DNA of 64,000 nucleotides from NCBI RefSeq assembly GCF_036588685.1, contig NC_086374.1, positions 37,936,886 to 38,000,885 of the forward strand. The letters run 5' to 3'. The stretch comes from Mytilus trossulus. Taxonomy: Eukaryota > Mollusca > Bivalvia > Mytilida > Mytilidae. Under the pieces are notes generated by a model. The model searched no databases, had not been told where the DNA came from, and worked only from the letters and a program-made list of their open reading frames with translations. Numbering within the stretch: the stretch's first letter is position 1; each line of letters begins with the position of its first letter. The position numbers and the translations under genes were made by a program. Shown one piece after another: positions 21,387 through 34,209 of this stretch.

Positions 21387-21707
21387 GAAATTATACTTAC
21401 TATATTTCTATGATGTAAAGAATTTAACCTTTTTACAGATGAATGTTTTACTAGGATAACACTTTTTGTAAGTGATATAAATACTCATATTAGATTTTAT
21501 TTCTACTATTTACCTCAAAATGAATAGGTCAGTTTTAATGAGATGAAACCATTAGATGGTTTCCTGTTTATTATTTAATGTCATATTTTAACAGTTTTAT
21601 GTGTTGATATGAAGTTGTAGATATTTTAAAAATCAAATCTATTTTATTTGTCGGCTGTCAGCTTTTGTATGTGATATTTATATGGCTCTGACATGTGTTT
21701 AATTTTA

Positions 21708-21999
21708 TAATTATAGATTATCGTGGATCATCTCAACGAGATTGATTTTTCTCGCTTGAGCTGGTACAGCGAAAGTGAGAAAAGCAAGCGAGTTGAGATG
21801 AACAATGATAATCTATTTATCGCTATTTTACCTATGACGACGTTGTCAATTTCATCATGTTCATGTCAATTTCGTTAGCAACGCCACGTGGCCTCCTTAG
21901 TTTCTAGTGATAATTATTCCATCTCAAGCGAGTAGCATGATATGAAAATTATCACAAAAAAAGATCAAACGAAAAATGCACAAAATAGCGATAATAATT
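21708..21999. mobile_element. Fold-back/MITE-like element with two nested inverted repeats
   Basis: The first hairpin pairs 'gattatcgtggatcatctca' with 'gagttgagatgaacaatgat' (21716-21813). The second pairs 'ttatcgctatttt' with 'aaaatagcgataa' (about 21817-21996). There is no coding sequence. Confidence 0.7.
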
Positions 22000-22131
22000 A
22001 ATACTGTTTTTAATCTTGTATTTTTCTTTACCAATAAATTATCTGAAATTAATTGTGCAATATTTTTGTCCATGCTTTATTCATGGATTTTATTGTTTCT
22101 ATGTAATACTCAAGTAAATTTTAATATTTCA

Positions 22132-22283
22132 GTGGCGGATCCAGAGGGGGGGTTCCGGGGGTGCGCACCCCCCCTTTATTTTTGCCGATCAATGCATTTG
22201 TATCGGGACATATGTTTTGCACCCCCCCTTTGCCCTGGGTTAGCACCCCCCCCCTTTCGAAAATTCCTGCATCCGCCCCTGTA
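22132..22283 (+). mobile_element. Short 'cagtggcggatccag' element
   Basis: It opens with 'cagtggcggatccagagggg' and ends with 'cctgcatccgcccctg', a degenerate inverted end. It carries several poly-C tracts. Relatives are at 38576-38716 and 39566-39597. The following 22284-24900 is AT-rich; I see no confident gene. A 142-codon minus-strand ORF at 23340-23768 has no recognisable domain. Confidence 0.7.
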
Positions 22284-24900
22284 TTTCAAATATGAATTAA
22301 ATTTGTTGATGTGATTATTTTAGAAGTTTCATAATTTTAATTCAAATGCTGGAATTATTTTCAGTCTTGTTGTTGCTATACCAGAATGTCAAATGGTTGT
22401 CTTTTATTTTGCAGAAACTTTTATTCAATAATGTAAGAAATCATTTTTTGAAAGTTTAGTTTTTATTCAAAGTTACACATGTTACAAGCAGATGTCAGCT
22501 TGTATTATGCATTGTTGAATTATCTCCCTTTATACAAGGAGAATATCAGGAGACTGTTAGTTATGATTACCCAAATTACTGTACCAAGTACAAAGTCAGC
22601 CAGATAACTCAGATTTAATGAAACACAAATTCATACTTTATTATACCATGTTAAAAAATCATTTAAGCATATTACTATTAGAATATGAAATAAGTTTAAT
22701 ACACAAATATTACATGTAAATCAGTCATATTTGTAAATTAATAATATTCCTCATGCATCTTTATATCAAATAATAAAATATATTTTCTGTGTTTTAAAGT
22801 ACACAACTTTCTGTAAATTGTAAAATTAATTGAATGTAGGTGTAGATATGATCATAATTCAACCCTCAACCTGATTGTATTGAAAATATAGCTCAAGCAT
22901 CTCTTTAAAGTATAACCATGATAGTAATGTAAATCTTATGAAATGTTACGGAAAGAAGTTGGGGAAAAAAGGATGAAACTGATCATGTAATCATATACTT
23001 GGTGTCTGGCATCAAACTTCTCTTTATTCATGTAAAAACAATACATTTTATCATCTGATGTAATCTTATTTACTCTTCAAAGTAATGTCAGCATTAAAAT
23101 ACTTAAGTGATTTTATTTTACATTTACATGTAGTCCATTGATTTGTGAATATTGACCAATTTCTTTTAGTTCAGTATGAATTTAATGATGTCAACTTTGA
23201 CCTGAGAAAATTGTTTTAAGGGTCATAATTTTTAGAAGAATGCATATTTATCTGTGATATTATTAAGTCATATTCCAGTTTGACATAATCGTTTTGGTTT
23301 TTGATATTGTAGAAATATTTTATGAATAAAAATTATAATTTAATTGTTTTTCTTTAATAAATATAAGAACAACATAAGGATAGTTGAGCTGTTAACATAT
23401 GGTATATATACCACCTTGCAAAAGATCAAGTGTGAAGCATCATAGCTTTCTTTCTTTGCAAGTCTTTCTGTCAATCTATTTTTAAAAAAGCTGACCTTCA
23501 GAAAGTACTGAGCAAATGTAACAAAACTCAGTGACCTTGACCTTTGTTTGTGAAAAATGAATGCAAACATCTGAATAGAAATGCAAGCAAATGAACAAGC
23601 ATATTCAAATGAAGATACAAATGTAGCAGCTCTCATTAGAAATTGAATCAAACTAAGTGGTATTGAGACACCAACCCTTTCTTCCATATACAATGCCAAA
23701 GAATAAATCCTTAGCTTGCTCAAATCAAAATCTGTTACCTTGGTGAATCCATTTTCTCCACCAGGCATACCACAATATGATTACAAATTCAAGCTGGTGA
23801 GGAATCATATTTATGTGTATGAGTTAAGGAAAAGATCACTCCACTGGTTAACTGTAATCCTGTGAGCTATCATTGTTATGATTCATCAAGTACTCGTATC
23901 TCATTCACATGTTTTTATGCTAAATTAACTTGAATATTTGCCTCTTGAAGTGAAGCAGCCATTGATCGATCACTCAATCATCAGTCATTCCAAGAAAATA
24001 CTGGTATAATAAATACCTTACAAAATTCATGTTTGATTTTGATAAAAAATGAAAGTCAGCAACATAAAAAAAAAACTTCAAACTTACAAATGCATGAATA
24101 GAGTAACATACTCACTTCTATCATGCTATTCACAGTAATAACAGTTAATCACAAGGATGATGAAAGAAAGGCACTAGAAACATATCTTGCACAAAGATAT
24201 AATCTTAAAAAACAATTCTGGTCTCATACAAGTGAGAGGTTAAGCTAGCTATAAAACCAGGTTCAATCCACTATTTTCTACATAAGGGTATGGAGTATGA
24301 CATCTGTTATCCATTCATTTTACGTGTTTGAGCATTTGATTTTGCCATTTTATTAGGGACTTTCCCTTTTAAATTTTCCTCTGAGTTCAGTACTTTTGTG
24401 GTTTTACTTTTCATTGTTGTACAAACTTTTCACTTACCACTGAAGTATGCTTAGCAGTTCTGACATTACAAGCAATTATTTAATTTGATGTTTGCAGACA
24501 TTTCAAAATGATATGGTTAAAAGAACAATAAGGAATGGTATTTAGATCGTCTGTAAACATTATAACGATCATTTTTACTTTTTCTCTGCAGAATTCAGGG
24601 AACTATATGATGTAGAGATTAAATCTTTGATAAGAATGAAACTTACATTGATTGTTAGTGAAGGGTTAACACAGTTACACTTTTTCAAACCAGGTTAATT
24701 TGACTATAATAGAACAGAATCATTTAACCTATGAAATGAATATTAACATTCCTATACTATATCACTGTTATATTACTAGTAGTTTGTTTTAATCTCCATT
24801 AATTCTCTCTTCATTCCATTTCTTCTAACTTTATAACAGTTAACAAAATTGCATATTGCACATTGTTGGTTAAATACTAATTGTTGAATTGTCAATTTAG

Positions 24901-25926
24901 TTATAAAGCCACTAAATAAACCAAAAGAATGCAGAATGTAGACATGTGATGTATTTTTGAAGCGGAGTTGTGACTTTGGTTTGGATATTCTACTGTTTCT
25001 CCAGGCATGATGGGTTCATCTAACAAAGACATCTGACAGCTTGGTATCCGTTTTTTATATGTTCCGTCACCACATGTAGGAACTTCGTCTGTCTTACAGA
25101 AAAGGTTTTCGTTAATGGATAAAACTTCTTTCCCTGCTAACTGTGAAGGTGAGTGCAATGAGCAAGTGTTATTCACTAGTTCAAAATCTTTTGAATTTCG
25201 TCCAGCCTCAAAAATCCATGTTGTATTACATGAACAGTCAATTGCGTTTTGATGTAATTTAATTTTCTTTACAGATGGATTTTTCAATATGTTTTTAAGT
25301 CCGCACAATGATGACGGAAATGTACATCTGATAATTTCAAACTGGTCGATAGCATCAAACTTTTGGAAGAGTTTTGGTTTCATATCAAATACTTGCATTG
25401 ATCTGAGCTGCACCAGTCTCATATTTGACCAGTCATGGAAGACAAAGTTCTCCATATTAGCAGCAGTGAAATCTTCTATCACAAACTTGTCCACGTGTTT
25501 GATATCATTGAAAGCGTATTCATGCAATTTTTGGATAGTAACTTTTCTCATGACTATTTCCTTTATATGTGAAAGGTGAGAAAATCCATTTGTGACTATT
25601 TGACCAATTCTCACATTTGAAAATTCTAGCTTTGTCAGATTACTCAAGTCTGATATTGAACATGTGTGTATAAATGTAAAATTCGAATTAATAAAACTTA
25701 TGGTTTTCAAATTTTTGAACATTTGTAAAGTATTTTTCCCGAAGTTGTTGAACGATGAAACATCAAAAACAATATCTTTCATATCGTCTGGCAAACCTAT
25801 GGGAAATCTATCTAGTCCTTTACAAATCACTTTTCTGTCATGAGAGCATGAGCACATAAATGGACACTCATCTGGATTCTGACTTCCAACTGTTACTATG
25901 TTGATGAGGAAAAGGAGAAATTTCAT
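24901..25926 (-). CDS. Secreted or surface leucine-rich-repeat protein, paralogue 1
   Basis: The protein is 341 aa. The start is taken at 25924-25926 because an acceptor ('ttttttctag') ends one base upstream; five codons further upstream are intronic. It has a signal peptide (about 1-18), an LRRNT cysteine cluster ('CPFMCSCSHDRKVIC'), and about five to six LRRs with Leu/Ile/Phe spacing (about 45-215). An LRRCT cap follows, starting 'CSCNTTWIFEAG' with three further Cys. Then come a short Cys-bearing linker ('CGDGTYKKRIPSCQ') and a 14-residue hydrophobic tail ('MSTFCILLVYLVAL'). The tail fits a GPI-attachment signal; a membrane anchor is less likely. Function is unknown; related invertebrate LRR proteins act in recognition or adhesion. 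A 5' UTR exon ends at 26711. It is a tandem paralogue of 31697-32701. Confidence 0.88.
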   Translation of the reverse strand: MKFLLFLINIVTVGSQNPDECPFMCSCSHDRKVICKGLDRFPIGLPDDMKDIVFDVSSFNNFGKNTLQMFKNLKTISFINSNFTFIHTCSISDLSNLTKLEFSNVRIGQIVTNGFSHLSHIKEIVMRKVTIQKLHEYAFNDIKHVDKFVIEDFTAANMENFVFHDWSNMRLVQLRSMQVFDMKPKLFQKFDAIDQFEIIRCTFPSSLCGLKNILKNPSVKKIKLHQNAIDCSCNTTWIFEAGRNSKDFELVNNTCSLHSPSQLAGKEVLSINENLFCKTDEVPTCGDGTYKKRIPSCQMSLLDEPIMPGETVEYPNQSHNSASKIHHMSTFCILLVYLVAL

Positions 25927-26710
25927 TCTAGAAAAAAGCACATGAAATTAGATTTTTAATGTATGTACTTAAAGTTCTCTTATCTTAGCATGTTAAAAAT
26001 GTTATACCTACTTCTATCAGTTTTCCTCACTTTATAATATTTGATATTTAAATACTGTGATCTCTATTTTTCTTCTCTAATGAGAATGGTATAAGCATAT
26101 TCAAAAACCGTTGGAATATTTTGTGTCTTTTTTTTATCTACATTTATATAATGCTATATATTTTAAGAAATAATAAGTCATTTTGTCAAACTTTCATTAA
26201 TGAAATGCAGCTCCAGGCGACACGAAAAGTGAACTGTACTTTAATCAGTTACAATTTACTCCTTTAAACTGACATTAAGTACCGATGCATAATTGAATAT
26301 GTAATAATTTGTTAAGTACTCTTAAGTCATATTTCCACGAGTGTCTACACTTTTTCAGTTTTGTACATTATTTGTTCTGTATTTTTGTCAATTAAGGGAA
26401 TAATAGTACGTATTTTATAAAGCTATGAAAATCCATCAGTCAATATACAAAACCGTATATGTTCTATGTTTTATAAATTGGACCTAGAATGTGTGTACAT
26501 GTATGATTTTATATAGCAGAGGTTTATATTTTTGCAATATTGATCTTAAAAGTTATTATATTATCAATCAAATAGCTACCGTATCTTTTTGACATATACA
26601 ATACAAATGGATACTTTTTTAAACACAGAATTTATTTTCTGAAGTTAGATTGCTTGCTACATTGAACAAAAATGCGGGTTTTTGTTCTGGATTAAATTTT
26701 AAAAACTTAC

Positions 26711-26800
26711 CTGTAATTTTTGCTTCTTCGGTAGAAGTCAGGAAATGGGAGGCATTTGAAAAAATGATCGCATTATATTAAAATTAGATTGTGAATTACA
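26711..26800 (-). other. Probable 5' UTR exon of LRR gene 1
   Basis: On the minus strand the sequence ends 'aaaaattacag' followed by donor 'gtaagt' (26710 downwards). The equivalent place upstream of LRR gene 2 (33912) has related sequence ('tttcctga', 'gcatttga') and a donor too. The 5' boundary is not known. Confidence 0.55.
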
Positions 26801-28216
26801 ACAATTATCCAACAAGCAATTTCCTGTGACACACAAAGTAATGACAGGAAATACTAAGTACAGGGTGATAGGTCGACGGTCGCAAAAAAATAAGAATTAT
26901 TATCAAATATTTCACATTGTTCGGAATACTGTATTAAAATAAATTAAGAATTATATGAATTTTTAAGTAGGTTAATTTCAATGGATAATTTGCTAAAAGT
27001 TGACATATATCCCCAAGTTTTGTTATGATTGCATTAGAAAAAAAACTATATTCATAGTTATTACTGCCAGTCAGGAAAAAGGGTGTGTATATTACAATTC
27101 ACTGTAAACCCCACAGAAAAACATATTTTCCAGTTTCGGAGTTTTCTTTCGTGACTGTTCACAAAGAAAATAAACGAGCTGAAAATTAATATATAATCCA
27201 CAAAAATCAACCTCTACGCCACGAATATCAAACATTGGCCCCCTTACTGACAGTCAGGATGAATGAATTAGAAATATGCCTTTTTGTTGTAGAAATATAG
27301 TACAGTAAAATGTATCCTTTATATATAAGGTTCATACCCCTTTACTGTTTCAGTTTTGGAGTTTGCGTTCGTGATATGCATTTCATGACTTTCACTGAGA
27401 ATATAGACAGATATGCAGAAATCCACAACAATAACCTACCTTTTAATCATTTTGATTTACTAACATTTTCCCGAAGTATCCGGCGTAATGTAATCTTTAG
27501 ACGTTTATAATTTACTGCAGAAATATTGTTCAAAACTATTGCCCTTTCAATGAATCCTATTATGGGCTATGTTGAAACCATCACCATCTATATCTAAGAA
27601 TTAAGACATTACATTTACGACAGGCGAGATCAAGACCAAGCTCGGCTCAATGTGGCAAGCTATTTTGCCCATTTCTTAGTCGTGATTTAAACAAGAAACT
27701 TGATAGTCTGTATTTTGTATGAACTTAATGCTAATTTTAAAAAAAAATTGAAAGCGTTAATATACACATTTTGCATGAAGCGAATCATGCAAAAACATGT
27801 TCGCATGAAACGCTTTTATAATTCTTTAAATTAACAAAGAGAAGCATTTTATTCTAATTATATTTTGCCTTTCGTCTGTTTTCAAAATACATGTATGTAA
27901 TGTTATGATGTGCACGTACAGTAACCCTGAATTTCATTGAGATATGAATGATGACTTAGGTATGCATTCTGTGAGAAGCTCATTCAAGATTATGCTAAAA
28001 TGTATGTCAATATGCGAAATCAAAATATTCGATGTCCAGCAACAAAATTACGAAATCTTATTAAAGCATTCGTTGAACTGATAGCGAATAAAGTAGAATT
28101 TAACCTATGATTATTCCAAGTGGAACATGTATGTTACACATATCATTTGTACACTTGTATACTTCCTTAATTGGTAATCTGACAGTTAAAAATAGAAATG
28201 AATCAAATATATATAG
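26800..28216. other. Duplicated LRR promoter block and AT-rich spacer
   Basis: 26800-27010 is clearly homologous to 34000-34205 upstream of LRR gene 2 ('aatttcctgtgacacacaaa', 'gacaggaaatactaagt', 'ataggtcgacggtc'), so the duplication includes 5' flank. The rest has no recognised gene. About 27100-27240 carries fragments of a 'ccacgaa' repeat. Confidence 0.6.
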
Positions 28217-28380
28217 TGTAAAAGAGGGACGAAAGATACCAAAGGGACAGTCAAACTCATAAATCTAAAACAAACTGACAACACCATGACTAAAAATGAA
28301 AAAGACAAACAGATGAATAATAGTACGTATGACAAAACATAGAAAACTAAAGAATAAACAACACGAACCCAGTGTTTAAG
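28217..28380 (+). repeat. Dispersed 'gtcaaactcataaatc' repeat copy
   Basis: It begins 'agagggacgaaagatacc' and continues 'aaagacaaacagatgaa'. It is homologous to 30243-30690 and 97-143. The following 28381-28440 holds a 35-bp direct duplication ('aagtactattatgcaagcat'). Confidence 0.75.
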
Positions 28381-28890
28381 TACTATTATGCAAGCATTTG
28401 CAGAAGAAATGTTAAGTACTATTATGCAAGCATTTGCAGAAAAATATTAAAAGAAATGAGGTTGATTTACATTCAAAACAAATCTGAAATAATCTGTTCC
28501 TCTCTCACTTCTGTATTTAATCAATTTTGCATAAGTTAAATAAACACACAAAAGTCGGTTACTGGTGTTCACGGTCAGGAGGATAGGCAACTGAGGACAC
28601 ATATTCGCTACCATCTCTTTCAAATCGCACAGATAAATGCATACAATCAAGCATTACTTTGACTTCTAAAGGAAAAACGTTGGTGCTAAATATGGATAAG
28701 ACATATTAATGAAGTATGTGTATATCTTAGATCAAGAAAAACACTTCAAACACAAATAAATTTATGCACATTGCCTGAGCATAATATTCATCATAAAAAT
28801 GCCCTAAAATCCAACCCATTAATATAACTATCATACTACTAAATCGTGGTCAGAGCATTTAATTGATATAAGAAGCTGTAGTATGAGTGC

Positions 28891-29837
28891 CAATGATTGA
28901 CATAGTGCTTGCTATACAAGTCAATGATTGATACAGTGATTGCTATACAAGTCAATCATTGATATAGTGATTGCTATACAAGTCAATGATTGATATAGTG
29001 ATTGCTATACAATTCAATGATTGATATAGTGATTGCTATACAAGTCAATAATTGACATAGTGCTTGCTATACAAGTCAATAATTCATTACAGTGTCTGCT
29101 ATACAAGTCAATAATTCATTACAGTGTCTGCTATACAAGTCAATAATTCATTATAGTGTCTGCTATACAAGTCAATAATTCATTATAGTGTCTGCTATAC
29201 AAGTCAATGATTGATATAGTGCTTGCTATACAAGTCAATACTTCATTATAGTGTCTGCTATACAAGTCAATAATTCATTATAGTGTATGCTATACAAGTC
29301 AATAATTCATTACAGTGTCTGCTATACAAGTCAATAATTCATTATAGTGTCTGCTATACAAGTCAATAATTCATTACAGTGTCTGCTATACAAGTCAATA
29401 ATTCATTATAGTGTCTGCTATACAAGTCAATAATTCATTATAGTGTCTGCTATACAAGTCAATGATTGATATAGTGCTTGCTATACAAGTCAATACTTCA
29501 TTATAGTGTCTGCTATACAAGTCAATAATTCATTATAGTGTCTGCTATACAAGTCAATGATTGATATAGTGCTTGCTATACAAGTCAATACTTCATTATA
29601 GTGCCTGCTATACAAGTCAATGATTTATATAGTGCTTGATATACAAGTCAATAATTCATAACAGTGCCTGCTATACAAGTCAATAATTCATAACAGTGCC
29701 TGCTATACAAGTTATTGATTTATATAGTGCTTGCTATACAAGTCAATGATTTATATAGTGCTTGCTATACAAGTCATTGATTTATATAGTGCTTGCTATA
29801 CAAGTCATTGATTTATATAATGCTTGCTATACAAGTT
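28891..29837. repeat. 31-bp satellite array, about 30 copies
   Basis: The core 'gctatacaagtcaat' recurs every 31 bp from 28911 to the end of the array. Two main variants alternate in blocks: 'gattgatatagtgcttgc' and 'aattcattatagtgtctgc'. It lies between the two LRR paralogues. Confidence 0.95.
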
Positions 29838-30242
29838 ACGGATTTATATATATGCAGAAGCTAATGCTTTTATTTGGCATGGTTTTAAATCTTTGAACTA
29901 ATGCTTTGTTAAATTGAAATAACATGTGTATTCATTGATATGTGCAATTCTATAGTAACTATTTTAATTTTTCAAACAGTTATGTTGCATTTTGCACGTG
30001 GAAACAGAATCAGTTTTTAAGCACTCTTGGATAATTGCAGCCATTATCTTATTCAATCACTGAACACCAATAAATATGTATACTTCATATGCTTGAAAAC
30101 CATAAACACAAAAGAACACTCTCAGCATTTAAAATCATAAAAAAATATTCATTAATCAGAAGCAATATGTACCACCCAGTAACAACCATGACTTAGTCAT
30201 TGTTTATTTGGGATGAAATGAAATAAAATAGGGATTCTTAAA

Positions 30243-30690
30243 AAAGAGGGACGAAAGATGCCAAAGGGACAGTCAAACTCATAAATCGAAAACAAACTGA
30301 TAACGCAATTGCTAAAAATAAAAAAGACAAACAGACAAGCAACAGTACACATGACACAACACCAAAATCTAGGGGTGATCGCAGGTGCTCCAGAAGGATA
30401 AGCAGATCCTGCTCCACATGTGGAGCCCCTCGTGTTGTTTATGTGATAACAAATCCAGTAAATAGTCTCATTCGGTAGGTCACATTCATGAAAGAGAAGG
30501 GGTTGTAGTTACGACGTAGAGAACATATCCGATATCATTTGTGAAACGGTTATTCCATAACGGTCAACCAACTCGTGATGGTGTCCGTAAAATTTACGAA
30601 GCGATGATTTCAACTTCACCATTTGGTTTAATAGCTTCCTTGTGAGCAGGGAAGGATGGAGGGTCTCTAAACCATCACAACTGCTGTTGG
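30243..30690 (+). repeat. Long copy of the 'gtcaaactcataaatc' repeat
   Basis: The block order is 'agagggacgaaagatgcc', 'aaagacaaacagacaagc', 'ggggtgatcgcaggtgctcc', 'ctgctccacatgtggagc', 'catttggtttaatagc'. The right part reads like an old coding remnant but has no intact frame. 30691-31696 shows no gene. Confidence 0.7.
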
Positions 30691-31696
30691 CACAATGAAT
30701 TTATACTTTACTCAAATTAATGCCGTAGTTCGTTACTTACCAATAATCCTATAGTTATTTTTAAATAACAATTTTTTTTTTCTGAATCGTTAGGGACGAC
30801 ATCAAAAAATCAATGAAGGATAAAAACAACTTAATTCAAATAGTTTGGAGTCGGAGTGGGGTTTGGGGTCAAAATTGCTGCAAGTTTTGTTTAATTGACA
30901 TCGATTTTATATATATCCTTATTGGTCAACCAATTTTTGATGTCGTCACTTATCATGCAAAGAAGTATTTTTTCATTTATTATAAAAATTGCTGGTAATG
31001 TATATTGTACGTCAAGATATGTTTTTACGTTTTTAAATGATACTTTTGGTTTACACATATGACTGATAGGAATAACAACACTAAGCATTATTTCACTTTG
31101 CGTTTGATGTTTTTATGTACATGTTGTGATGTTGTGTGGTGAATTGATAAAACAAGTATCCTTTCTGTTCATATATAAATATATGACAATACTGTATGCA
31201 ATCTTCTATCTAGAACATCAACCAATACTATAGTTTTAAACAGCGAAGATTAATCAAGTTAAGGACTTTAAGACATACTGCATCCTTTTTTATTGGACTG
31301 CACCATGCGCAATTTTATTCAATTATTCACTACAACTTGATTTTTTCAATCATAACAGAACGAGTATTTGTGGTACTTTTAGTTTGTCGGTACAAATATG
31401 TATGTATTCTTTCTCTGTTGAATTCATGAACTATCTTGCTGTGATCTAAAGAATATAACTTCTGAATTGGTTTTGTATAGAATAATTAATCGTGTAAATG
31501 TTTATTAAAGCAAATAATAGACTGTTTAAAAACAAAATCATATAACCTGAACGGTTTGCAATTGGATATTTAATTAAACGTTTCTGAACCATATCAGATG
31601 TATATTAATTGTTTTATTCCATTTCTTCTGACTTTTTCAAAGTTAAGTTGTCGGAGTTTAATATTGTACACTGTTAGTTAAATATTGTTTATGGAA

Positions 31697-32701
31697 TTAT
31701 CCTTTCAGTTTTAAGGCTACTGAAAGAACCGCAACGAAACACAAAGTAGACATGTGAACGTGTCTGTGTGTGCCGGCGTTGTGGAATTCGTTGGGAAATT
31801 CTTGACAACTTGGTGTCCTTGTTTTATATGTTCCGTCACCACATTCAGAAATTTCGTCTGTCTTACAGAAAAGGTTTTTGTCAATAGATAAAACTTCTTT
31901 CGTTGCTAACTGTGATCGCGAGTTCAATGAGCAAGTGTTATTCGCTAGTCTTAAATCTTTTGCACTTCGACCGACTTCAAAAATCCATTTCGTATTACAC
32001 GAACAGTTAATTGCATTTTGATGTAATTTAATATTCTTTACAGATGGATTTCGCAAGATGTCTTTAAGTCCACACATTGATGACGGAAAGGTACATTCGG
32101 TTATTTCAAACTGATCGATTGCATCAAACTTCTTGAAGGGTATTGAGTTCATGTTCAGTACTTGGACTTTTTTTAGCTGCACTAGTTTCATATTTGACCA
32201 GTCATGGAATACACAGTTCTCCATATTAGCAGCAGTGAAAAATTTCATCACAAACTTGTCCACGTGTTTTATATTATTGAAAGCGTATTTATGCATTCTT
32301 TGGACAAGCACGTTTTTCATTACTATTTCCTTTATTTGTGAGAGGTGAGAAAATCCATGTGTTTCAATTTGATCAATCCTCACATTTGAAAATTCTAGTT
32401 TTGTCAGATTACTCAAGTCTGATATTGAACATGGGTGTATATATGTAAAATTCGAATTGATAAAAGTTATGGTTTTCAAATTCTGGAATGTTTGAAAAGT
32501 ATTTTTCTCGAAATTGTTGAACGACGAATCACGAAAAACAATATCTTTCATATCGTCTGGCAAACCTGTAGGAAATCTATCTAGTCCTATACAAATCACT
32601 TTTTTGTCATGGGAGCATTTGCAGGTAATTGGACACCCATCTGGATTCTGACTTCCAATTGCAACAATTTCTATGGTGGCGAGAAAAAAGAGGAGTTTCA
32701 T
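31697..32701 (-). CDS. Secreted or surface leucine-rich-repeat protein, paralogue 2
   Basis: The protein is 334 aa and paralogous to 24901-25926 over its full length. It has a signal peptide (MKLLFFLATIEIVAIGS), an LRRNT cluster ('CPITCKCSHDKKVIC'), several LRRs (about 45-215), an LRRCT starting 'CSCNTKWIFEVG' and the same 'CGDGTYKTRTPSCQ' linker. The C-terminus differs: the hydrophobic stretch 'MSTLCFVAVLSVAL' is followed by KLKG, and the linker is shorter and His-containing. The acceptor 'catttcag' ends one base before the ATG, exactly as in paralogue 1. Membrane attachment by GPI is possible in both; the extra basic tail here makes it less certain. Role unknown, perhaps recognition or adhesion. 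Confidence 0.88.
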   Translation of the reverse strand: MKLLFFLATIEIVAIGSQNPDGCPITCKCSHDKKVICIGLDRFPTGLPDDMKDIVFRDSSFNNFEKNTFQTFQNLKTITFINSNFTYIHPCSISDLSNLTKLEFSNVRIDQIETHGFSHLSQIKEIVMKNVLVQRMHKYAFNNIKHVDKFVMKFFTAANMENCVFHDWSNMKLVQLKKVQVLNMNSIPFKKFDAIDQFEITECTFPSSMCGLKDILRNPSVKNIKLHQNAINCSCNTKWIFEVGRSAKDLRLANNTCSLNSRSQLATKEVLSIDKNLFCKTDEISECGDGTYKTRTPSCQEFPNEFHNAGTHRHVHMSTLCFVAVLSVALKLKG

Positions 32702-33134
32702 TCTGAAATGGCATAATGAATAAAATTGTATATTGACTATATTCCTGTTATGTTAGCATGAACAAATAAGGTACCCACATCTCTCCGTTCTGAAGTATAA
32801 ATGGCAGGATAATAGAAAAAAGCAATGGACCTTTTTGTCATGCACTGATAATCGAAAAAATCCTTATATCTTCACAAACTGATGTTAACACATTTAAATA
32901 CCGTGTCCCTCTATCGTTCCCTTTCCTAGTGTCAAAATATATAAATTATAATATCAACATCTCTGTCTCTCTCATTATGATGTCAATATGTTTCTAAGTA
33001 CTGTATCCATCATTCTTCCTTGTATGCTATCAATATACTAAAATAATGAGTCATATATCTTCCTTCTTTCTCTGATATGTTTGTACCTTTAATGTGTAAA
33101 ATATTTGCTACAAGTTTCATTTTAAGTTGATGGT

Positions 33135-33445
33135 TATAAATAAAGGCAACATAAGTATATCGCTGATCAAAAGTCATAAACCGATAGAGAAGAAACAAAT
33201 CCTGGTTACAAACTGAAAAACGAAGGAAACACATCAGGTAAAAGAGGAAAACAACGAAACAACAGAAATTCTGAAGTGCAACAAAAACCAATTCCAATGC
33301 AACATACATACATAGAAACGAACTATTAGATAAGAATGTCATATGTCTATATATCAAACTTGGTACAGGAGATTTTTAGACAAAATGGTGGATTGAGCCT
33401 GGTTTCGTGGCTAGACAAATCTCGCTTTTAATGGCATTGTGTTTA
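33135..33445 (+). repeat. 'aaataaaggcaaca' repeat in LRR gene 2 5' intron
   Basis: It shares 'aataaaggcaaca', 'gtacaggaga' and 'tggtggattgagcctggttt' in order with 60632-61130. It is absent from the corresponding intron of LRR gene 1, so it inserted after the duplication. Confidence 0.7.
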
Positions 33446-33911
33446 GAATATCGCTTAAATGACAATATTCCATGACAGGAATACAGTAACATGCATCTTT
33501 TCTGTAAATTCATTGTGCTCAGCTTTGAAAAAAGAAATGTTACTTCTGACGACACCAAAAGTGAGATGCATATTAATCACTTACAATTTATTCCTGCAAA
33601 TTGTCATTCAGATGCATAATGAGACATGATATAATTGATTAAATGTTTTTTGGTAATTCTTTATACGAAAGTACTCATACTGACATAAGTTCTAAAGTTG
33701 TCTCTTATTTCCAACTTTTATATATTTGTTTCTATATCTTAGACACTGAAGTATTTTCAGTTATATGGAATTTAGCATTTTAACAAGATCATGCTTTTGA
33801 TAATGAACAAAGATTTGTTTGTGTAGTTAGATTAATAGCTACATATACAAATTTGATTTAATAAGTATGCATTTTTTTCTGGTTTTGAAATGGTATCAGA
33901 ATAAAACTTAC

Positions 33912-33965
33912 TTGTTTTTAGACTTGTTCAATGAAAAATCAGGAAATGAGATGCATTTGAAATAA
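33912..33965 (-). other. Probable 5' UTR exon of LRR gene 2
   Basis: On the minus strand the sequence ends 'tctaaaaacaa' at donor 'gtaagt' (33911 downwards). It is homologous in position and partly in sequence to 26711-26800. The 5' limit is unknown. Confidence 0.5.
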
Positions 33966-34209
33966 GATCACATAATAATAATTTGGTAATGTGAATTACA
34001 ACAATTATCAAACCAGCAATTTCCTGTAATACAAAAAGTTTTGACAGGAAATACTAAGTGCTGTGTTATTGGTCGACGGTCCAAAAAAATCAGAATTTTT
34101 ACCAATAATTTTACATTATTAGGAATAGTGTATTAAAATAGATTAAGAATTATATGCATGTTTTAGTAAGTTAATTCCAGAGGATAGTATGCTTAAAGTT
34201 AACCAATAC

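Noticed and set aside
23340-23768. 142-codon minus-strand ORF
   Set aside because: No recognisable motif, no signal of splicing and no paralogue. It could be a lineage-specific gene, but nothing in the sequence supports it beyond length.
25927-25941. Five extra N-terminal codons of LRR gene 1 (Met at 25941)
   Set aside because: They lie upstream of a clear acceptor that is conserved in the paralogue, so they are intronic.
28891-29837. CRISPR-like array
   Set aside because: The units are contiguous 31-bp satellite copies without unique spacers, in a eukaryotic genome.
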